From positions 292,855 to 356,854 of the forward strand of contig NZ_QCXQ01000001.1 in assembly GCF_003124125.1 (NCBI RefSeq): a DNA stretch of 64,000 bases, given 5' to 3'. Origin of the DNA: Levilactobacillus bambusae (GTDB lineage Bacteria > Bacillota > Bacilli > Lactobacillales > Lactobacillaceae). The notes below the pieces were generated by a model. The model was not told the DNA's origin. It made no database searches and saw only the letters and a program-made list of their open reading frames with translations. Of the stretch, positions 47,276-57,424 are shown piece by piece. Every line of letters begins with the position of its first letter. Within the stretch, counting starts at the first letter, position 1. Position numbers and translations under genes: made by a program.

Positions 47276-47314
47276 AAGCCGCTAGCTGCTGTAATTGCAG
47301 TTAGCGGCTTTTTG
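47276..47314. terminator. Bidirectional terminator between YolD-like gene and recN
   Basis: Arms AAGCCGCTAGCTGC and GCAGTTAGCGGCTT (one mismatch) with T-rich flanks on the plus strand and A-rich flanks serving the minus strand. Confidence 0.85.
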
Positions 47315-47317
47315 GTC

Positions 47318-49024
47318 TTAAGTGGATTGACCCTGTTTTTGCTTCACTTGTTCCGCCATATCTAATAACTCCTGGGCGTGTTCCAACGCGAGCTTAGTAA
47401 CTTGAGTTCCTGCGGACATCCGGGCGATTTCTGCCGGTCGGTCCGCCATCTCGAGCCGAGTTAGACTCGTTTCAGTTCGTTTGCCAACAATGGTTTTAGC
47501 AATAAAGTAGTGGTGATCAGCCATTGCAGCAACTTGAGGTAAATGAGTAATCACTAATACCTGTGATCCGGCCGCGATGTCACTAATCTTTTCAGCAATC
47601 GCTTGGGCGACCCGGCCGCTGACCCCCGTATCGACTTCGTCAAAAATAATTGAAGTCACGCCCTGAGCGTGAGAGAAAATGGTTTTTAAGGCGAGCATGA
47701 TTCGGGAGAGTTCACCACCGGAAGCCGTTTTAGCTAATGGTCGCATTTCCTCACCGGGGTTCGTTTGCAGCCAGAATTCAACGTCGTCAATTCCCGTGGC
47801 CGTTAATTTTTGGTGGTTGGGATTAAACCGAACCTCAAACACCGTTTTGGCCATGTAAAGGTCCGCTAATTGGTGGTGAATATCCGTTTCAAGACGTTTA
47901 GCTGCGGACTGGCGTTCCTGTGACAGTTGTCGGGCAACCGTTAAGGCCTTGGATTTTGCGGTTGTTAACTCCGCATCTAAGTCTTCATCCGTTGAATTGC
48001 TTTCTTCCATACCAGCAAGTTCCACTTGAATTTTATGGTAGTAATCTAAAATCTCAGCTTCGGTATCCCCATATTTTCGTTTTAACTCCGAAATTAATTC
48101 TAACCGTTTTTCAATGTCGTTTAACCGTTCATCGTCCCATTCTAATAAGTCAATCTGATTCGAAATATCGCCCTCAGCGTCTTGCAGCCCGTAGTAGGCA
48201 GCCTCCACACTGTTAGATAGTTCACGAAATGCCGGATCAAAATCCGCGATTGACTGTAAGCTGGACATGGCCTGACCAACAATATCCACGGCGCCCGGGG
48301 TATCCTCGCCCGCTAGCGCAAGGTAACTCTCCTGGAGCGAATCGTTGATTTTTTGAAAATTATCTAGTCGATCACGTTCGGTGGTGAGACTCTCTTCTTC
48401 CCCGGACTTTAAATCGGCTTCCCCGATTTCCTTGACTTGAAACCGAAGCATATCTAACCGTTGAGCCCATTCCTGCTCATTGTCATGCTTTTCCCTTACC
48501 AGATGATCCAAGTGCTGATAGTTTTGGTACAACTCTTCATAGGTGGTCCGTAACTCAGCTACTTTGCCGTCTGCAAACTCATCCAGCATACCAAGGTGCT
48601 TTTCCGGCTGCATCAATTCCTGATGTTCGTTTTGACCGTGAATATCAACGGCCGTTTCACCAATCCGTTTTAAAGTGGTGGTGTTGACCAGCATTCCGTT
48701 CACCCGGCAAACGTTTCGGCCGCTCTTATAAATTTCCCGCTGCAGGATCACCGTCCCATCTTCGTGGTCAATGCCTAATTCATCAAGCACCCGGTAGGTC
48801 ACCCCGTGCTTTGGAAACGAGAAACTTCCCTGAATAACCGCCTTATCTGCTCCCGTCCGGATAAAGTGGACGGAGCCGCGACCACCTGCCAGCAGTCCAA
48901 CCGCATCAATAATAATAGATTTTCCGGCCCCCGTTTCCCCCGTTAGGACCGTCATGCCCTTTGAGAACTCAACGTCTAAATGATCAATAATGGCAAAGTT
49001 TCGAATTGATAATTCCTCTAACAT
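47318..49024 (-). CDS. recN: DNA repair protein RecN
   Basis: This 568-residue SMC-like repair ATPase has Walker A GETGAGKSIIIDAVGLL near residue 30, a coiled coil in the middle (about 150-350), signature ASGGELSRIMLA and Walker B IIFDEVDTGVSG. It follows argR, the conserved argR-recN order. Confidence 0.97.
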   Translation of the reverse strand: MLEELSIRNFAIIDHLDVEFSKGMTVLTGETGAGKSIIIDAVGLLAGGRGSVHFIRTGADKAVIQGSFSFPKHGVTYRVLDELGIDHEDGTVILQREIYKSGRNVCRVNGMLVNTTTLKRIGETAVDIHGQNEHQELMQPEKHLGMLDEFADGKVAELRTTYEELYQNYQHLDHLVREKHDNEQEWAQRLDMLRFQVKEIGEADLKSGEEESLTTERDRLDNFQKINDSLQESYLALAGEDTPGAVDIVGQAMSSLQSIADFDPAFRELSNSVEAAYYGLQDAEGDISNQIDLLEWDDERLNDIEKRLELISELKRKYGDTEAEILDYYHKIQVELAGMEESNSTDEDLDAELTTAKSKALTVARQLSQERQSAAKRLETDIHHQLADLYMAKTVFEVRFNPNHQKLTATGIDDVEFWLQTNPGEEMRPLAKTASGGELSRIMLALKTIFSHAQGVTSIIFDEVDTGVSGRVAQAIAEKISDIAAGSQVLVITHLPQVAAMADHHYFIAKTIVGKRTETSLTRLEMADRPAEIARMSAGTQVTKLALEHAQELLDMAEQVKQKQGQST

Positions 49025-49044
49025 GGTTGTCGCCTCCCTCTAAA

Positions 49045-49075
49045 TAAAAAAGGGCGCGTCATCCACTGCCCCTTT
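49045..49075 (-). terminator. Attenuator-like hairpin between argR and recN
   Basis: On the minus strand AAGGGGC and GCCCTTTTTT form a short stem with a T-run, just upstream of the recN ribosome site. Confidence 0.55.
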
Positions 49076-49080
49076 ACCTT

Positions 49081-49530
49081 TTATTCTGCTATCGTTTTAA
49101 TGTTGTTAGCAAGCTGGGTTGCACTATAGGTGGTCTTACAAATGATTAACACGGTATTATCATCGCCTAGCGTACCAAATATCGCATTATCATTAATTTG
49201 ATCTACCAAGCTAGCTAGTGCTGGCCCGTTACCCGGCAAAACCTTAATCAGCACGTTTTTATCCTGGTGATCAATTGAAACGTAGGCCGTCCGTAAGGTA
49301 TGCTCAAACTTCAACTGGGCATCCAACCGTTTTTGGGCCGGTTCAGCGTACCGAAACCCACCTTCCGCGGGAACCTTCACGAGCTGCATCTCACTAATGT
49401 CACGTGAAACGGTGGCTTGCGTCACCTCAATTCCTTGTTCCGCCAGTAAGTTAACAAAATCAGTCTGCTTTGAAACGGTGGTGACTTTCATCAAGTGTCG
49501 CATTAGTTGTTGTCGCTCTCGCTTATTCAT
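49081..49530 (-). CDS. argR: Arginine repressor-type regulator ArgR/AhrC
   Basis: This protein of 149 residues has an N-terminal winged helix (DFVNLLAEQGIEVTQATVSRDISEMQLVKV, about residues 20-50) and a C-terminal hexamerisation/arginine-binding domain (LPGNGPALASLVDQINDNAIFGTLGDDNTVLIIC). In the argR-recN context it is the broadly conserved chromosomal copy. An AATAAT-GAGCT-ATTATT palindrome upstream (minus strand, around 49560-49580) may be an ARG-box-like site; this is weak. Confidence 0.95.
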   Translation of the reverse strand: MNKRERQQLMRHLMKVTTVSKQTDFVNLLAEQGIEVTQATVSRDISEMQLVKVPAEGGFRYAEPAQKRLDAQLKFEHTLRTAYVSIDHQDKNVLIKVLPGNGPALASLVDQINDNAIFGTLGDDNTVLIICKTTYSATQLANNIKTIAE

Positions 49531-49596
49531 AGTTCCCCTCCTGACGAGTACTATCTTACTTAATAATAGCTCATTATTCGGAAATTTTACAGCTGC

Positions 49597-50418
49597 TTAT
49601 AGAACTTGGTTCAGATTTTCGTACGCCGCCGCCATGGTTTTTTCAATGGACACGTTGGGCATAACTTCAGCGTCCGAAGCCACGTTACGCAACTGGGCTA
49701 GAAACTCAATGTTCCCGGAGCCCCCCTTAATTGGGGAGAAATCAAGTCCAATAATGCTGTATCCTGTTGTCACCGCAAAATTCAGAATTTTTTCTAAAAC
49801 TGCTTGATGAACCTTTTTATCCCGGACAATTCCGTGTTTACCAACGTTTTCCTTTCCCGCTTCAAACTGGGGTTTGATTAATACGACCACGTCCGAACCG
49901 ACTTTTAAAATGGGTTTTAGGGGTGGCAAAATCAATTCTAACGAAATAAAGGAAACGTCCGTACAGGCAAAATCAGGTTGACCAAGCGTAAAGTCATCTG
50001 GCTGACTGTAACGAAAATTAGTGTTTTCCATTACGGTAACCCGGGGATCGGACCTTAGCTTCCACACTAATTGATTCGTTCCAACGTCTAACGCATAAGC
50101 CATTTTGGCGCCCCGTTGTAGGACAACATCCGTGAATCCACCGGTTGACGAACCAATGTCCAGAACCGTTTTCCCCGTGACGTCAATGTGAAAAACATCG
50201 AGCGCCTTCTCTAACTTTAACCCGCCCCGCGAAACGTAGGGCATGGGCTTGCCCTTTAAATGAAGTTCCGTATCAACCGGAATTTTTTGGCCCGGTTTAT
50301 CGAGCCGTTCTTCGTTCTTACCTAAAATTTCGCCAGCCATAACGGCCCGCTTTGCTTTCTCACGCGTATCAAACAACCCTTGTTCAACCGCGAGTACATC
50401 TACCCGTTTTTTTTCCAT
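49597..50418 (-). CDS. tlyA: TlyA-family rRNA methyltransferase (YqxC)
   Basis: This 273-residue protein has an N-terminal S4 RNA-binding domain (KKRVDVLAVEQGLFDTREKAKRAVMAG) and an FtsJ-like SAM domain (VLDIGSSTGGFTDVVLQRGAK, DVSFISLELILPPL). TlyA methylates the 2'-hydroxyl of ribose in 16S/23S rRNA. It sits in the usual ispA-tlyA-argR order. Confidence 0.94.
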   Translation of the reverse strand: MEKKRVDVLAVEQGLFDTREKAKRAVMAGEILGKNEERLDKPGQKIPVDTELHLKGKPMPYVSRGGLKLEKALDVFHIDVTGKTVLDIGSSTGGFTDVVLQRGAKMAYALDVGTNQLVWKLRSDPRVTVMENTNFRYSQPDDFTLGQPDFACTDVSFISLELILPPLKPILKVGSDVVVLIKPQFEAGKENVGKHGIVRDKKVHQAVLEKILNFAVTTGYSIIGLDFSPIKGGSGNIEFLAQLRNVASDAEVMPNVSIEKTMAAAYENLNQVL

Positions 50419-50427
50419 AGTGCCATC

Positions 50428-51318
50428 CTAACCAAAATAACTTAAAAATGCCAGTAACAAATCAGGCGAAAATCCAAAGGTCGCTGCAGTTTCAATCAAA
50501 TGTTCCTTCGCCCGTGAAACCGTGTCATCAAGCAGCTCCTGACTCTCTGCTAGTCCAACTAAACTTGGATACGTATTCTTTTCTTCGGCCGCATCCTTTT
50601 GGGTGGCCTTCCCCATTTTCTCAGGCGAACTGGTCACGTCCAAAATATCGTCGTAAATTTGAAAGGCTAACCCAAAGTCGTCAGCGTACGCTAACAACCC
50701 ATCTCGAACACTAGGTGCCGTTTCAGCTAAGATGGTCCCAGCCTCGACCGCATAGTGAATAAGGGCGCCCGTTTTTTCCCGGTGGAGGGTCCGCAACTCG
50801 GGTAAGGTTAACCGGTGATGCGTATTTTCAACGTCCAAGGCCTGACCCGCTACCATGCCTGAAGGACCCGCAGCCCGAGTTAACGCCTGAACCAACTGAA
50901 TTTTTTTATCTGTGGAAACGTCTGAGTCGCTTAACCACTGAAAGGCTAACGTCAAGAGTCCGTCGCCGGCTAACGTTGCCATGCCCGGCCCAAATTTCAC
51001 GTGATTGGTGGGTTCGCCCCGCCGCAGTGCATCGTCATCCATCGCAGGTAAATCATCGTGAATTAAGGAATAGGTATGCAAGAGCTCTAAGGCACAGATG
51101 GCCCGCAATTCAGCTTCCGTTGGGGCCTGACCAAAAGTAGTTAAAACGGCAAGTGATAACAACGGCCGCAGCCGTTTGCCACCTGCATCGACAGAGTAAC
51201 TCATCGCCTCTGCAAGGGTTGATTCATTCACGTCCCTTGGGATATTATCATGCAGATAGGCATTAATTTGAGGCCGGAACACAGCTTCAAACTCGGCCAA
51301 TTCGTTATTCTGCGTCAT
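50428..51318 (-). CDS. ispA: Polyprenyl (farnesyl) diphosphate synthase
   Basis: This 296-residue isoprenoid chain-elongation enzyme has the two Asp-rich motifs: [17 protein letters not shown] (first) and [11 protein letters not shown] (second). The start at 51318 ([12 protein letters not shown]) overlaps the end of xseB by 14 bases and follows GGTG; a longer upstream frame has no ribosome site. Confidence 0.95.
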   Translation of the reverse strand: MTQNNELAEFEAVFRPQINAYLHDNIPRDVNESTLAEAMSYSVDAGGKRLRPLLSLAVLTTFGQAPTEAELRAICALELLHTYSLIHDDLPAMDDDALRRGEPTNHVKFGPGMATLAGDGLLTLAFQWLSDSDVSTDKKIQLVQALTRAAGPSGMVAGQALDVENTHHRLTLPELRTLHREKTGALIHYAVEAGTILAETAPSVRDGLLAYADDFGLAFQIYDDILDVTSSPEKMGKATQKDAAEEKNTYPSLVGLAESQELLDDTVSRAKEHLIETAATFGFSPDLLLAFLSYFG

Positions 51319-51556
51319 CCACGTCACCTTCGTTAGATACTTCAAAGGCCTCTTCTTTTCCCTGATCATCCATAATCGTGGCCAGCGTTTTTTCGGCGCT
51401 ATCAAGGGTCTCCTGGAGTTGTTTGGACAGTTTAACTCCCGTTTGAAACTGATCTAACGCTTCTTCTAAGGGAACGTTCCCTTGTTCTAGGTGGGTAACA
51501 ATTTCTTCTAACGACGTTAAGTTTTCCTCAAACGTCGGCTGTTTAGCTTCGCTCAT
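51305..51556 (-). CDS. xseB: Exodeoxyribonuclease VII small subunit
   Basis: This 83-residue protein shows [38 protein letters not shown], the family signature. The start MSEAKQ at 51556 is preceded by GAGGAGG. It lies 4 bases after xseA and overlaps ispA. Confidence 0.95.
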   Translation of the reverse strand: MSEAKQPTFEENLTSLEEIVTHLEQGNVPLEEALDQFQTGVKLSKQLQETLDSAEKTLATIMDDQGKEEAFEVSNEGDVDDAE

Positions 51557-51560
51557 TTTA

Positions 51561-52901
51561 CTATTCCTCCTCATGTGGTTTCACCGTCTCAACGGTAGCC
51601 GTTGCCAACCCATCAGCAAAGTGCAAATCAATTTTGGTTCCCGGGTGCAACTGCTTGATGGATGTCATCACCTCATCGTCCGCCGTTGTATACGTAAATC
51701 CGCGCCCCATAATTTTAAGGGGGCTCAATTGATCTAACGACTGGACAGCTCGTTCCATTCGTTGCCGTTTAGTCTGCAAACTTTGTTGGATGGCACGGTT
51801 CAGAAAATCTGTATCCCGGCTCACCCGGGCCTGATCATCGTGGGTCAGCCGTGTCGGTGACTCCGCCAGCAATCGCTGCCGAACCAATTGAAGCCGTTGT
51901 TCTAGATCAGTCACCCCGGTTGTCATGACCTGGTTCAAATGACGACTGGCAGTATCCAATCGCTGCAAATAAGCCTCGTACAATCTTTGTGGCTGTTGGA
52001 ACACGTAGGATTGCCGAATCCGATTCAGCTGGTTTTGGCGGTTCTTCACTAGGTTTGACGTTGCTAAGTAGAGTCGATTCTGTTCCTTTAAAATTTCCGC
52101 CAGCACGTCAGATAACACGGGAACGGCTAATTCTGCCGCTGCCGTTGGTGTTGCTGCCCGAACATCCGCAACTAAATCTGCGATCGTTGTATCCGTTTCA
52201 TGGCCCACGGACGAAATCACGGGAAGTTGGCTTTCCGCAATCGCCCGGGCCACACTCTCTTCGTTAAAGGGCCATAAATCTTCAATCGAGCCCCCGCCCC
52301 GGCCAATAATTAACGTATCAAAACTGCCGATTTGGTTAGCCCGCTTAATTTGGCGGGTAATATCTTGAGCTGCCTCCTGGCCTTGAACTAAGGCCGGAAA
52401 AAGCACAATTTGGGCGATGGGGAACCGCCGCCGGACCGTCGTAATAATATCCCGAATCACAGCCCCACTAGGACTGGTTACGACCGCAATCCGCTTTGGA
52501 AAGCGTGGCAACGGGCGTTTGGGCCGGCTAAATAATCCCTCATCCGCCAGCTTACGTTTTAACTGTTCGTAAGCTTCAAAAAGCTGTCCTACGCCGTCTG
52601 GCTCCATCCGATCAACGTAAATTTGATACTCTCCGGTTCGTTCGTACAGGGATACCCGGCCGGTGACGAGGACTTTCATCCCGGTTTCCGGCTGAAACTT
52701 CAGCTTTTGAAAACTGGATTTGAACATAATCGCGTTAATTTTAGCGTTATCATCCTTTAAGCTAAAGTACTGGTGAGCATTCGGCCGCAACCGAAAGTTA
52801 GAAATTTCGCCGGTCAAAAAAACCTTTCCTAAGTAAGGGTCAACATCAAATTTACGTTTTAGATACTGCGTTAACGCTGAAACACTTAAATAATCTGCCA
52901 T
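51561..52901 (-). CDS. xseA: Exodeoxyribonuclease VII large subunit
   Basis: This 446-residue subunit has an N-terminal OB fold ([20 protein letters not shown]), the catalytic domain ([66 protein letters not shown]) and a long coiled-coil C-terminus. Starts immediately after folD. Confidence 0.97.
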   Translation of the reverse strand: MADYLSVSALTQYLKRKFDVDPYLGKVFLTGEISNFRLRPNAHQYFSLKDDNAKINAIMFKSSFQKLKFQPETGMKVLVTGRVSLYERTGEYQIYVDRMEPDGVGQLFEAYEQLKRKLADEGLFSRPKRPLPRFPKRIAVVTSPSGAVIRDIITTVRRRFPIAQIVLFPALVQGQEAAQDITRQIKRANQIGSFDTLIIGRGGGSIEDLWPFNEESVARAIAESQLPVISSVGHETDTTIADLVADVRAATPTAAAELAVPVLSDVLAEILKEQNRLYLATSNLVKNRQNQLNRIRQSYVFQQPQRLYEAYLQRLDTASRHLNQVMTTGVTDLEQRLQLVRQRLLAESPTRLTHDDQARVSRDTDFLNRAIQQSLQTKRQRMERAVQSLDQLSPLKIMGRGFTYTTADDEVMTSIKQLHPGTKIDLHFADGLATATVETVKPHEEE

Positions 52902-53765
52902 TTACCGTTCCTCGTGCCATTCTGCTAAGTCAACGGTCTGCTTCATCAGGGTTGCGATTGTCATCGGACCCACGCCACCCGGAACGGGGCTGATTGCCCG
53001 GACCTTTTTTTCAACCTCGAAATAATCGACGTCACCAGCCAGCTTTCCATCAGGATCCCGGTCCATTCCAACGTCAATCACCGTTGCTCCAGGCTTAACC
53101 ATATCAGCCGTAATGAGATGGTAAATCCCCGTTGCGACAATTAAGATATCGGCATTCCGAGTATAGACCGGTAAAACATCGGCTGGGGTATATCGGTGGG
53201 CAATCGTTACCGTCGCATCCGCCCGTAAAAGCAACGCCGACATCGGCCGACCAACAATTTTACTTCGACCGACAACGACGGCGTTCTGACCCTTTAACGG
53301 GGTCTTGACTGACTCCAGCATTGTCATAATCCCCTGTGGCGTACAGGCAACTGGAAAGGATCCATGATCGCCCTCAAATAGCCGGCCTAAGTTGTCCGGG
53401 TGGAAGCCATCCACGTCCTTTTCTGGCAGGATGGTTCTGGTTACTTCAACCTCGTCTAAGTGAGCGGGCAAGGGAAACTGAACGAGAATGCCATCAATGG
53501 CGGGCGCCATGTTCAATTCATTAACCTGATCCAAAAGTTCACGCTGGGTTGTTGATTCAGGCAACCGAATGACTTCAGAGTGAATTCCAAGCTTTTTGGC
53601 GGTCCGTTCCTTGTTTTGAACATAAATTTGACTTGCATGATCGTTGCCAACTAATACCACCGCTAATCCGGGAACCCTGCCCCGCTTTGACATTTCAACG
53701 ACCCGGTTTAACGTGGTTTCATTAACCTGGTTTGCCAGCGCCGTTCCATCAATCTTAATTGCCAC
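52902..53765 (-). CDS. folD: Methylenetetrahydrofolate dehydrogenase/cyclohydrolase
   Basis: This 287-residue bifunctional folate enzyme has YVQNKERTAKKLGI (catalytic Lys), DGILVQFPLP, DVDGFHPDNLGRL and VVGRSKIVGRP. The initiation codon is GTG at 53765 (no in-frame ATG nearby), with AGGGA about 12 bases upstream. First gene of the folD-xseA-xseB-ispA run. Confidence 0.96.
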   Translation of the reverse strand: MAIKIDGTALANQVNETTLNRVVEMSKRGRVPGLAVVLVGNDHASQIYVQNKERTAKKLGIHSEVIRLPESTTQRELLDQVNELNMAPAIDGILVQFPLPAHLDEVEVTRTILPEKDVDGFHPDNLGRLFEGDHGSFPVACTPQGIMTMLESVKTPLKGQNAVVVGRSKIVGRPMSALLLRADATVTIAHRYTPADVLPVYTRNADILIVATGIYHLITADMVKPGATVIDVGMDRDPDGKLAGDVDYFEVEKKVRAISPVPGGVGPMTIATLMKQTVDLAEWHEER

Positions 53766-53872
53766 TCATTGGTCATCCCTTCTCATCGTCTATGTCCTAC
53801 TATTAGAGTTAATTTTAGCATAACCCAGGGGGTGACACCATGTTCCATACGGAAATATCTTATCATGCAAAA

Positions 53873-53912
53873 CAAAAAATCGACCAACAACCAGAGGATG
53901 TCAATCGATTTC
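53873..53912 (-). terminator. Terminator after nusB
   Basis: On the minus strand AAATCGATTGAC pairs with GTTGGTCGATTT (three G-U pairs) and a T-run follows. Confidence 0.7.
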
Positions 53913-53927
53913 TTTAAGGTTTAAAAG

Positions 53928-54341
53928 CTACTCATTTTCAAGTGCGTGACTAAGGACCCCGTTAATAAACCGGCGTGATTTTTCATCACTATATTCCTTA
54001 GCTAATTGAAGGGATTCATTAACCGCTACTCGGTTTGGTGTATCAGCGACTTGGTTAATCTCGTAGGTCGCTAACCGCAACAGAATCAAATCCGTTTTGT
54101 TAATCCGACTCATGGTCCAGCCAGACTTCAGGTAGGGCTTGATTTGTGCGTCTAGCTCTTCCTCGTGGTCAAGGACGCCGTCAACTAATTCTTGCAAGTA
54201 TGGCGGAACCGGAACGGCCTGAATCGGATCGTCCGTTAGAACCTGTTGAATCAACGCATCTTTATCCCCATCAGGGTTTGCGTTCAGGGCAAACAAGACC
54301 TGAAAGGCCCGTTCCCGTACTTGATGTCGTGTTAAGGCCAC
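53928..54341 (-). CDS. nusB: Transcription antitermination factor NusB
   Basis: This all-helical protein of 137 residues binds boxA in rRNA antitermination. RHQVRERAFQVLFALN at the start and RLATYEINQVADTPNRVAVNESLQLAKEYSDEKSRRFINGVL at the end are diagnostic. Its start overlaps the yqhY stop by one base. Confidence 0.97.
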   Translation of the reverse strand: MALTRHQVRERAFQVLFALNANPDGDKDALIQQVLTDDPIQAVPVPPYLQELVDGVLDHEEELDAQIKPYLKSGWTMSRINKTDLILLRLATYEINQVADTPNRVAVNESLQLAKEYSDEKSRRFINGVLSHALENE

Positions 54342-54787
54342 TACTGCTCACTGTCTCCTTCGTTATTGTCCTCATCGTCAAACAAGTTATTCGGGTCAAC
54401 GCCAGTGTCAACCTTTTCAGGAATAACTCCTTCCACGTGAACGTCAACATCACGCAGCTTCAGTTCGGTCATAAACAGCAGTTGCTGCTTAACATTATCC
54501 TGAATCTGAAGGGCAACGTGAGGAACTGAAACACCGTAATTAAGGTATACATAGACATCAACGGAGAGTTCGTCTTCGTCAAACGTCAGCTTAACACCCT
54601 TCCCGTGTTCCCTTTTCCGACCAAATAATTCGGTTACGCTATTAGCAAGCGAGCCGCGCATCCGCGCAACTCCCTCAGTTTGTGAGGCAGCGATGCCCGC
54701 AATAATTTCCAGAACTTGGGGGGCGACTTCAATGTGCCCCATTGCTGGTTCTTTAGATTCAAGAATAATATTGGTATTTTCAGCCAA
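54341..54787 (-). CDS. yqhY: Asp23 family protein YqhY
   Basis: This 148-residue Asp23/Gls24 family protein (HIEVAPQVLEIIAGIAASQTEGVARM, LSVDVYVYLNYGVSVPHVALQIQDNVKQQ, VDVHVEGVIP) is linked in other Firmicutes to control of fatty-acid synthesis. It is placed between efp and nusB, and is the second Asp23 paralogue in the window. Confidence 0.92.
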   Translation of the reverse strand: MAENTNIILESKEPAMGHIEVAPQVLEIIAGIAASQTEGVARMRGSLANSVTELFGRKREHGKGVKLTFDEDELSVDVYVYLNYGVSVPHVALQIQDNVKQQLLFMTELKLRDVDVHVEGVIPEKVDTGVDPNNLFDDEDNNEGDSEQ

Positions 54788-54828
54788 TGGAAGAACCTCC
54801 CTTACTCATCTGCGTTAATAATTAGAAG

Positions 54829-55389
54829 TTAGGCACGTGAAATGTATGAACCATCTTGAGTGTTAACGGTTAGTTTATCACCAACGTTAACAAAGAATGG
54901 CACCTGTACAACCAAACCGGTCGTCATGGTTGCAGGTTTTGAACCACCAGAAGCAGTGCTTCCTTTGATTCCTGGTTCCGTTTCAGCCACTTCAAGATCA
55001 ACAGTGTTTGGTACTTCAACCCCCAGGATTTCATTACCAAATGACGTCATCGAAACAACCATATTTTCTTGCAAATACTTCGCTTCATTCTTGACGTTTT
55101 CTGCAGGAACCGCAACTTGTTCGTAAGTGTCAACGTCCATAAAGATGTAATCAGTACCATCGTTGTACAGGTACGTCATCGTCCGGGAATCAATCTGGGC
55201 TTGTTCCATCTTAGCACCGGCACGGAATGTTTTTTCTTGAACGGCACCCGTCCGTAAGTTCTTTAACTTCGTCCGAACAAAGGCTCCACCCTTACCAGGC
55301 TTAACGTGTTGGAACTCAATAATGCGCCAAATAGCGTTGTCGACTTCAATGGTTAAGCCGTTTTTAAAGTTTGCAGTAGAAATAGCCAT
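54829..55389 (-). CDS. efp: Elongation factor P
   Basis: This protein of 186 residues relieves ribosome stalling at polyproline. N-terminal KOW domain ([41 protein letters not shown]) with the loop lysine in PGKGGA, then two OB domains ending [12 protein letters not shown]. Ribosome site AGGAGGG. Confidence 0.98.
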   Translation of the reverse strand: MAISTANFKNGLTIEVDNAIWRIIEFQHVKPGKGGAFVRTKLKNLRTGAVQEKTFRAGAKMEQAQIDSRTMTYLYNDGTDYIFMDVDTYEQVAVPAENVKNEAKYLQENMVVSMTSFGNEILGVEVPNTVDLEVAETEPGIKGSTASGGSKPATMTTGLVVQVPFFVNVGDKLTVNTQDGSYISRA

Positions 55390-55419
55390 GCTATAACCCT
55401 CCTAAAATATTTCTTCTCT

Positions 55420-55449
55420 ATCATATCAAGTTTAACCCACTCTTGGCAA
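55420..55449 (-). promoter_or_regulatory. efp promoter
   Basis: On the minus strand -35 TTGCCA (55449-55444), an 18-base spacer and -10 TATGAT (55425-55420). Confidence 0.6.
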
Positions 55450-55488
55450 GACTTCTCTAAGGTTCCGATTTCGTCTTAGCCCAAAAAG

Positions 55489-55527
55489 AAAAGCCCGAAT
55501 ACGAAACTAAATTTCGCTCGGGCTTTT
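55489..55527 (-). terminator. Terminator after rpmA
   Basis: AAAAGCCCGA and TCGGGCTTTT arms with an inner CGAAA/TTTCG stem; ends the rplU-prp-rpmA operon. Confidence 0.9.
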
Positions 55528-55549
55528 CTGAAATGAACGATTTTAATCG

Positions 55550-55849
55550 TTACTTAGCAGCTGCTTCAGCTACTGGGTATACTGAAACTTGACGCTTGTC
55601 ACGGCCAAGACGTTCAAAACGAACGACACCGTCTGCGACAGCGAACAACGTATCATCTCCACCACGGCGAACGTTCTTGCCTGGGTAGATGTGGGTACCG
55701 CGTTGGCGGTATAAGATTGAACCGCTGGTAACAGTTGAGCCATCAGCAGCCTTCGTCCCAAGACGACGACCAGCTGAGTCACGACCGTTAGAAGTCGATC
55801 CACCCCCCTTATGGTGAGAGAAGAACTGTAAATTCATGTTCATCAGCAT
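55550..55849 (-). CDS. rpmA: 50S ribosomal protein L27 with cleavable N-terminus
   Basis: This 99-residue protein has the N-terminal extension [10 protein letters not shown] followed by [15 protein letters not shown]. In Firmicutes that lack an L27 with an exposed N-terminus, the protease Prp removes the segment ending in LQFF; the protease gene is directly upstream. The start at 55849 follows GGAGG by 9 bases. Confidence 0.97.
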   Translation of the reverse strand: MLMNMNLQFFSHHKGGGSTSNGRDSAGRRLGTKAADGSTVTSGSILYRQRGTHIYPGKNVRRGGDDTLFAVADGVVRFERLGRDKRQVSVYPVAEAAAK

Positions 55850-55871
55850 GTTTGTGCACCTCCATCGCTGT

Positions 55872-56213
55872 TTAATTGGATACTTGTGTCATCGTAATAT
55901 AATCTGAGTAATTGGCAGCTACATCGTGCAACCCGTCTTCAAACGATTGAAGGAGGGTTTGTCCACGATCCTCACGAGTTGAATCGTTTGTTGGCAACAG
56001 TGTGACCCGTAAGTACCCGCCCTCGGTGTCGTTACTATCAACATCCAGGTCGAGTTGGGCAACCCGTTGCAGGCCGTTAACCGTACTAATTGATAGTACA
56101 GAAACCGCCGCACAAACGATATCATGTCCGTAATCGCCAGAATCGGCGTGACCGGTAAGTTTAAAGGCACTGATTTGAGAATCAGCGTTCCGAAAAAACG
56201 TTGCGTGAATCAT
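55872..56213 (-). CDS. prp: L27-processing cysteine protease Prp (YsxB)
   Basis: This protein of 113 residues has His22 in [11 protein letters not shown] and Cys34 in [10 protein letters not shown], the catalytic pair. It cleaves the N-terminal extension of L27 encoded by the next gene. Always found between rplU and rpmA in Firmicutes. Confidence 0.95.
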   Translation of the reverse strand: MIHATFFRNADSQISAFKLTGHADSGDYGHDIVCAAVSVLSISTVNGLQRVAQLDLDVDSNDTEGGYLRVTLLPTNDSTREDRGQTLLQSFEDGLHDVAANYSDYITMTQVSN

Positions 56214-56232
56214 AACAGCCTCGCCTCACTGA

Positions 56233-56541
56233 TTAAGCGTTGATGGCATCAATAACAACCTTCGTGTAAGGTTGACGGTGACCCTTCTTAGTATGTTGAC
56301 CCTTCTTGGCCTTGTACTTAAAAGTGACAACCTTCTTTTCCCGGCCCTGCTTTTCAACAGTTCCAGTAACCGTTGCGCCATCAACAGTTGGCGTTCCGAT
56401 CTTGGTTGTATCACCACCGACAAAGACAACTTGATCAAAGGTAACCTTGTCGCCTGCTTCAACGTTGAGCTTTTCGACGTAAACAGCATCGCCCGCTTGG
56501 ACTTTGTATTGCTTACCGCCAGTAACAATAATTGCGTACAT
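56233..56541 (-). CDS. rplU: 50S ribosomal protein L21
   Basis: This 102-residue protein starts [18 protein letters not shown] and ends [18 protein letters not shown], as L21 does. The ATG at 56541 follows AAGGAGG; a longer upstream frame covers the untranslated leader and is discarded. First gene of the operon. Confidence 0.98.
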   Translation of the reverse strand: MYAIIVTGGKQYKVQAGDAVYVEKLNVEAGDKVTFDQVVFVGGDTTKIGTPTVDGATVTGTVEKQGREKKVVTFKYKAKKGQHTKKGHRQPYTKVVIDAINA

Positions 56542-56692
56542 GAATGTGCACCTCCTTAAAATAGTTAAACTTAGACTCGCCAGAATCGAGTGCTGACTAA
56601 TCAGGCTTAATTGCTCGTTCTGTGCGGTTGCAGCTGTGGAAGTCCACATATACAACAGCTACCAGTATACCCAACTCCGTTAAATCAGTCAA
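56542..56692 (-). promoter_or_regulatory. rplU promoter and L21-type leader
   Basis: On the minus strand -35 TTGACT (56692-56687), a 17-base spacer and -10 TATACT (56669-56664) precede a leader of about 115 bases with several short stems (for example GTGGACTTCCAC). Position and size fit the L21 autoregulatory leader of Firmicutes; not tested with a model. Confidence 0.6.
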
Positions 56693-56705
56693 GATTTAAT
56701 CGACA

Positions 56706-57338
56706 TTAATCCGCACTAAACCAATCGGCCACAATTAACTGGGTTAACTCACGGTGAGTTAGTGACTGGAAGGCTTCATCAACAAAATGGGGGGCGTACA
56801 TCGTATTAACCTCTAACCAATGTGAGGTGATTCCCCGAAATGCAGAGGTTAAAAACGCGGCCTGTAAATCAATTGGGACCGTTAGTTCACCGATCTCTGA
56901 CTGGAGCTGCTGATAAAACTGTTTGACGCCCAACGTTAACCGTTCAGATAGTTGCTTTCGAAACTGAAAGAAATGTTCATTTCGAATTAATAATAAAAAG
57001 AGGTCCCGGCGTTCAGCGACAAACTGTAAGGCCCTAATTAACGAAAAACGTTCGATCTCACCGCTAGCCGTCATTTGCCATTTAACCGGGTCCGTTGCTA
57101 CTAAATTCGCACGTACCCGTGCGCTTTCCAGCCATTCATCGAGCGTCCTTGACATGAGTTGTTGAATAAAGTCATTCTTATCCTGGTAGTGCAGGTAGAA
57201 GGTTCCGCGGGTCACATGCGCTCGGGTGGTTAACTTCTGCACCGAGATTTTCTCCAATGGTGCTTCGTTCATTAAATCAATCAAGGCAGCGGTCAGTTTC
57301 TCTCGGGTTTTCGTCACTCGTGCGTCTAAAGCATTCAT
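56706..57338 (-). CDS. TetR/AcrR family regulator
   Basis: This 210-residue protein has an N-terminal HTH (ALIDLMNEAPLEKISVQKLTTRAHVTRGTFYLHYQDKNDFI, about residues 17-57) and a C-terminal domain of the TetR_C_7/YbiH-like kind (residues 130-205). It lies downstream of the unknown three-gene operon but is separated by a terminator, so it need not control it. Ligand and target are unknown. Confidence 0.82.
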   Translation of the reverse strand: MNALDARVTKTREKLTAALIDLMNEAPLEKISVQKLTTRAHVTRGTFYLHYQDKNDFIQQLMSRTLDEWLESARVRANLVATDPVKWQMTASGEIERFSLIRALQFVAERRDLFLLLIRNEHFFQFRKQLSERLTLGVKQFYQQLQSEIGELTVPIDLQAAFLTSAFRGITSHWLEVNTMYAPHFVDEAFQSLTHRELTQLIVADWFSAD

Positions 57339-57367
57339 TCCAATACCCCCATTATTAAAATTAATGT

Positions 57368-57412
57368 AAAAGCGAAGCCGGTCAGAATCATTTGATCCGT
57401 CCCGCTTCGCTT
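57368..57412 (-). terminator. Terminator after the unknown three-gene operon
   Basis: On the minus strand AAGCGAAGCGGG and CCGGCTTCGCTT arms followed by TT and T-rich sequence. Confidence 0.75.
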
Positions 57413-57424
57413 CTATTATGGCAT

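Noticed and set aside
53840-53917. 25-codon plus-strand frame (MFHTEISYHAKQKIDQQ start) with an AGGGGGTG ribosome-like site
   Set aside because: No promoter is clear and its second half is the nusB terminator, so constraint from that hairpin explains the sequence; left as a weak possibility only.
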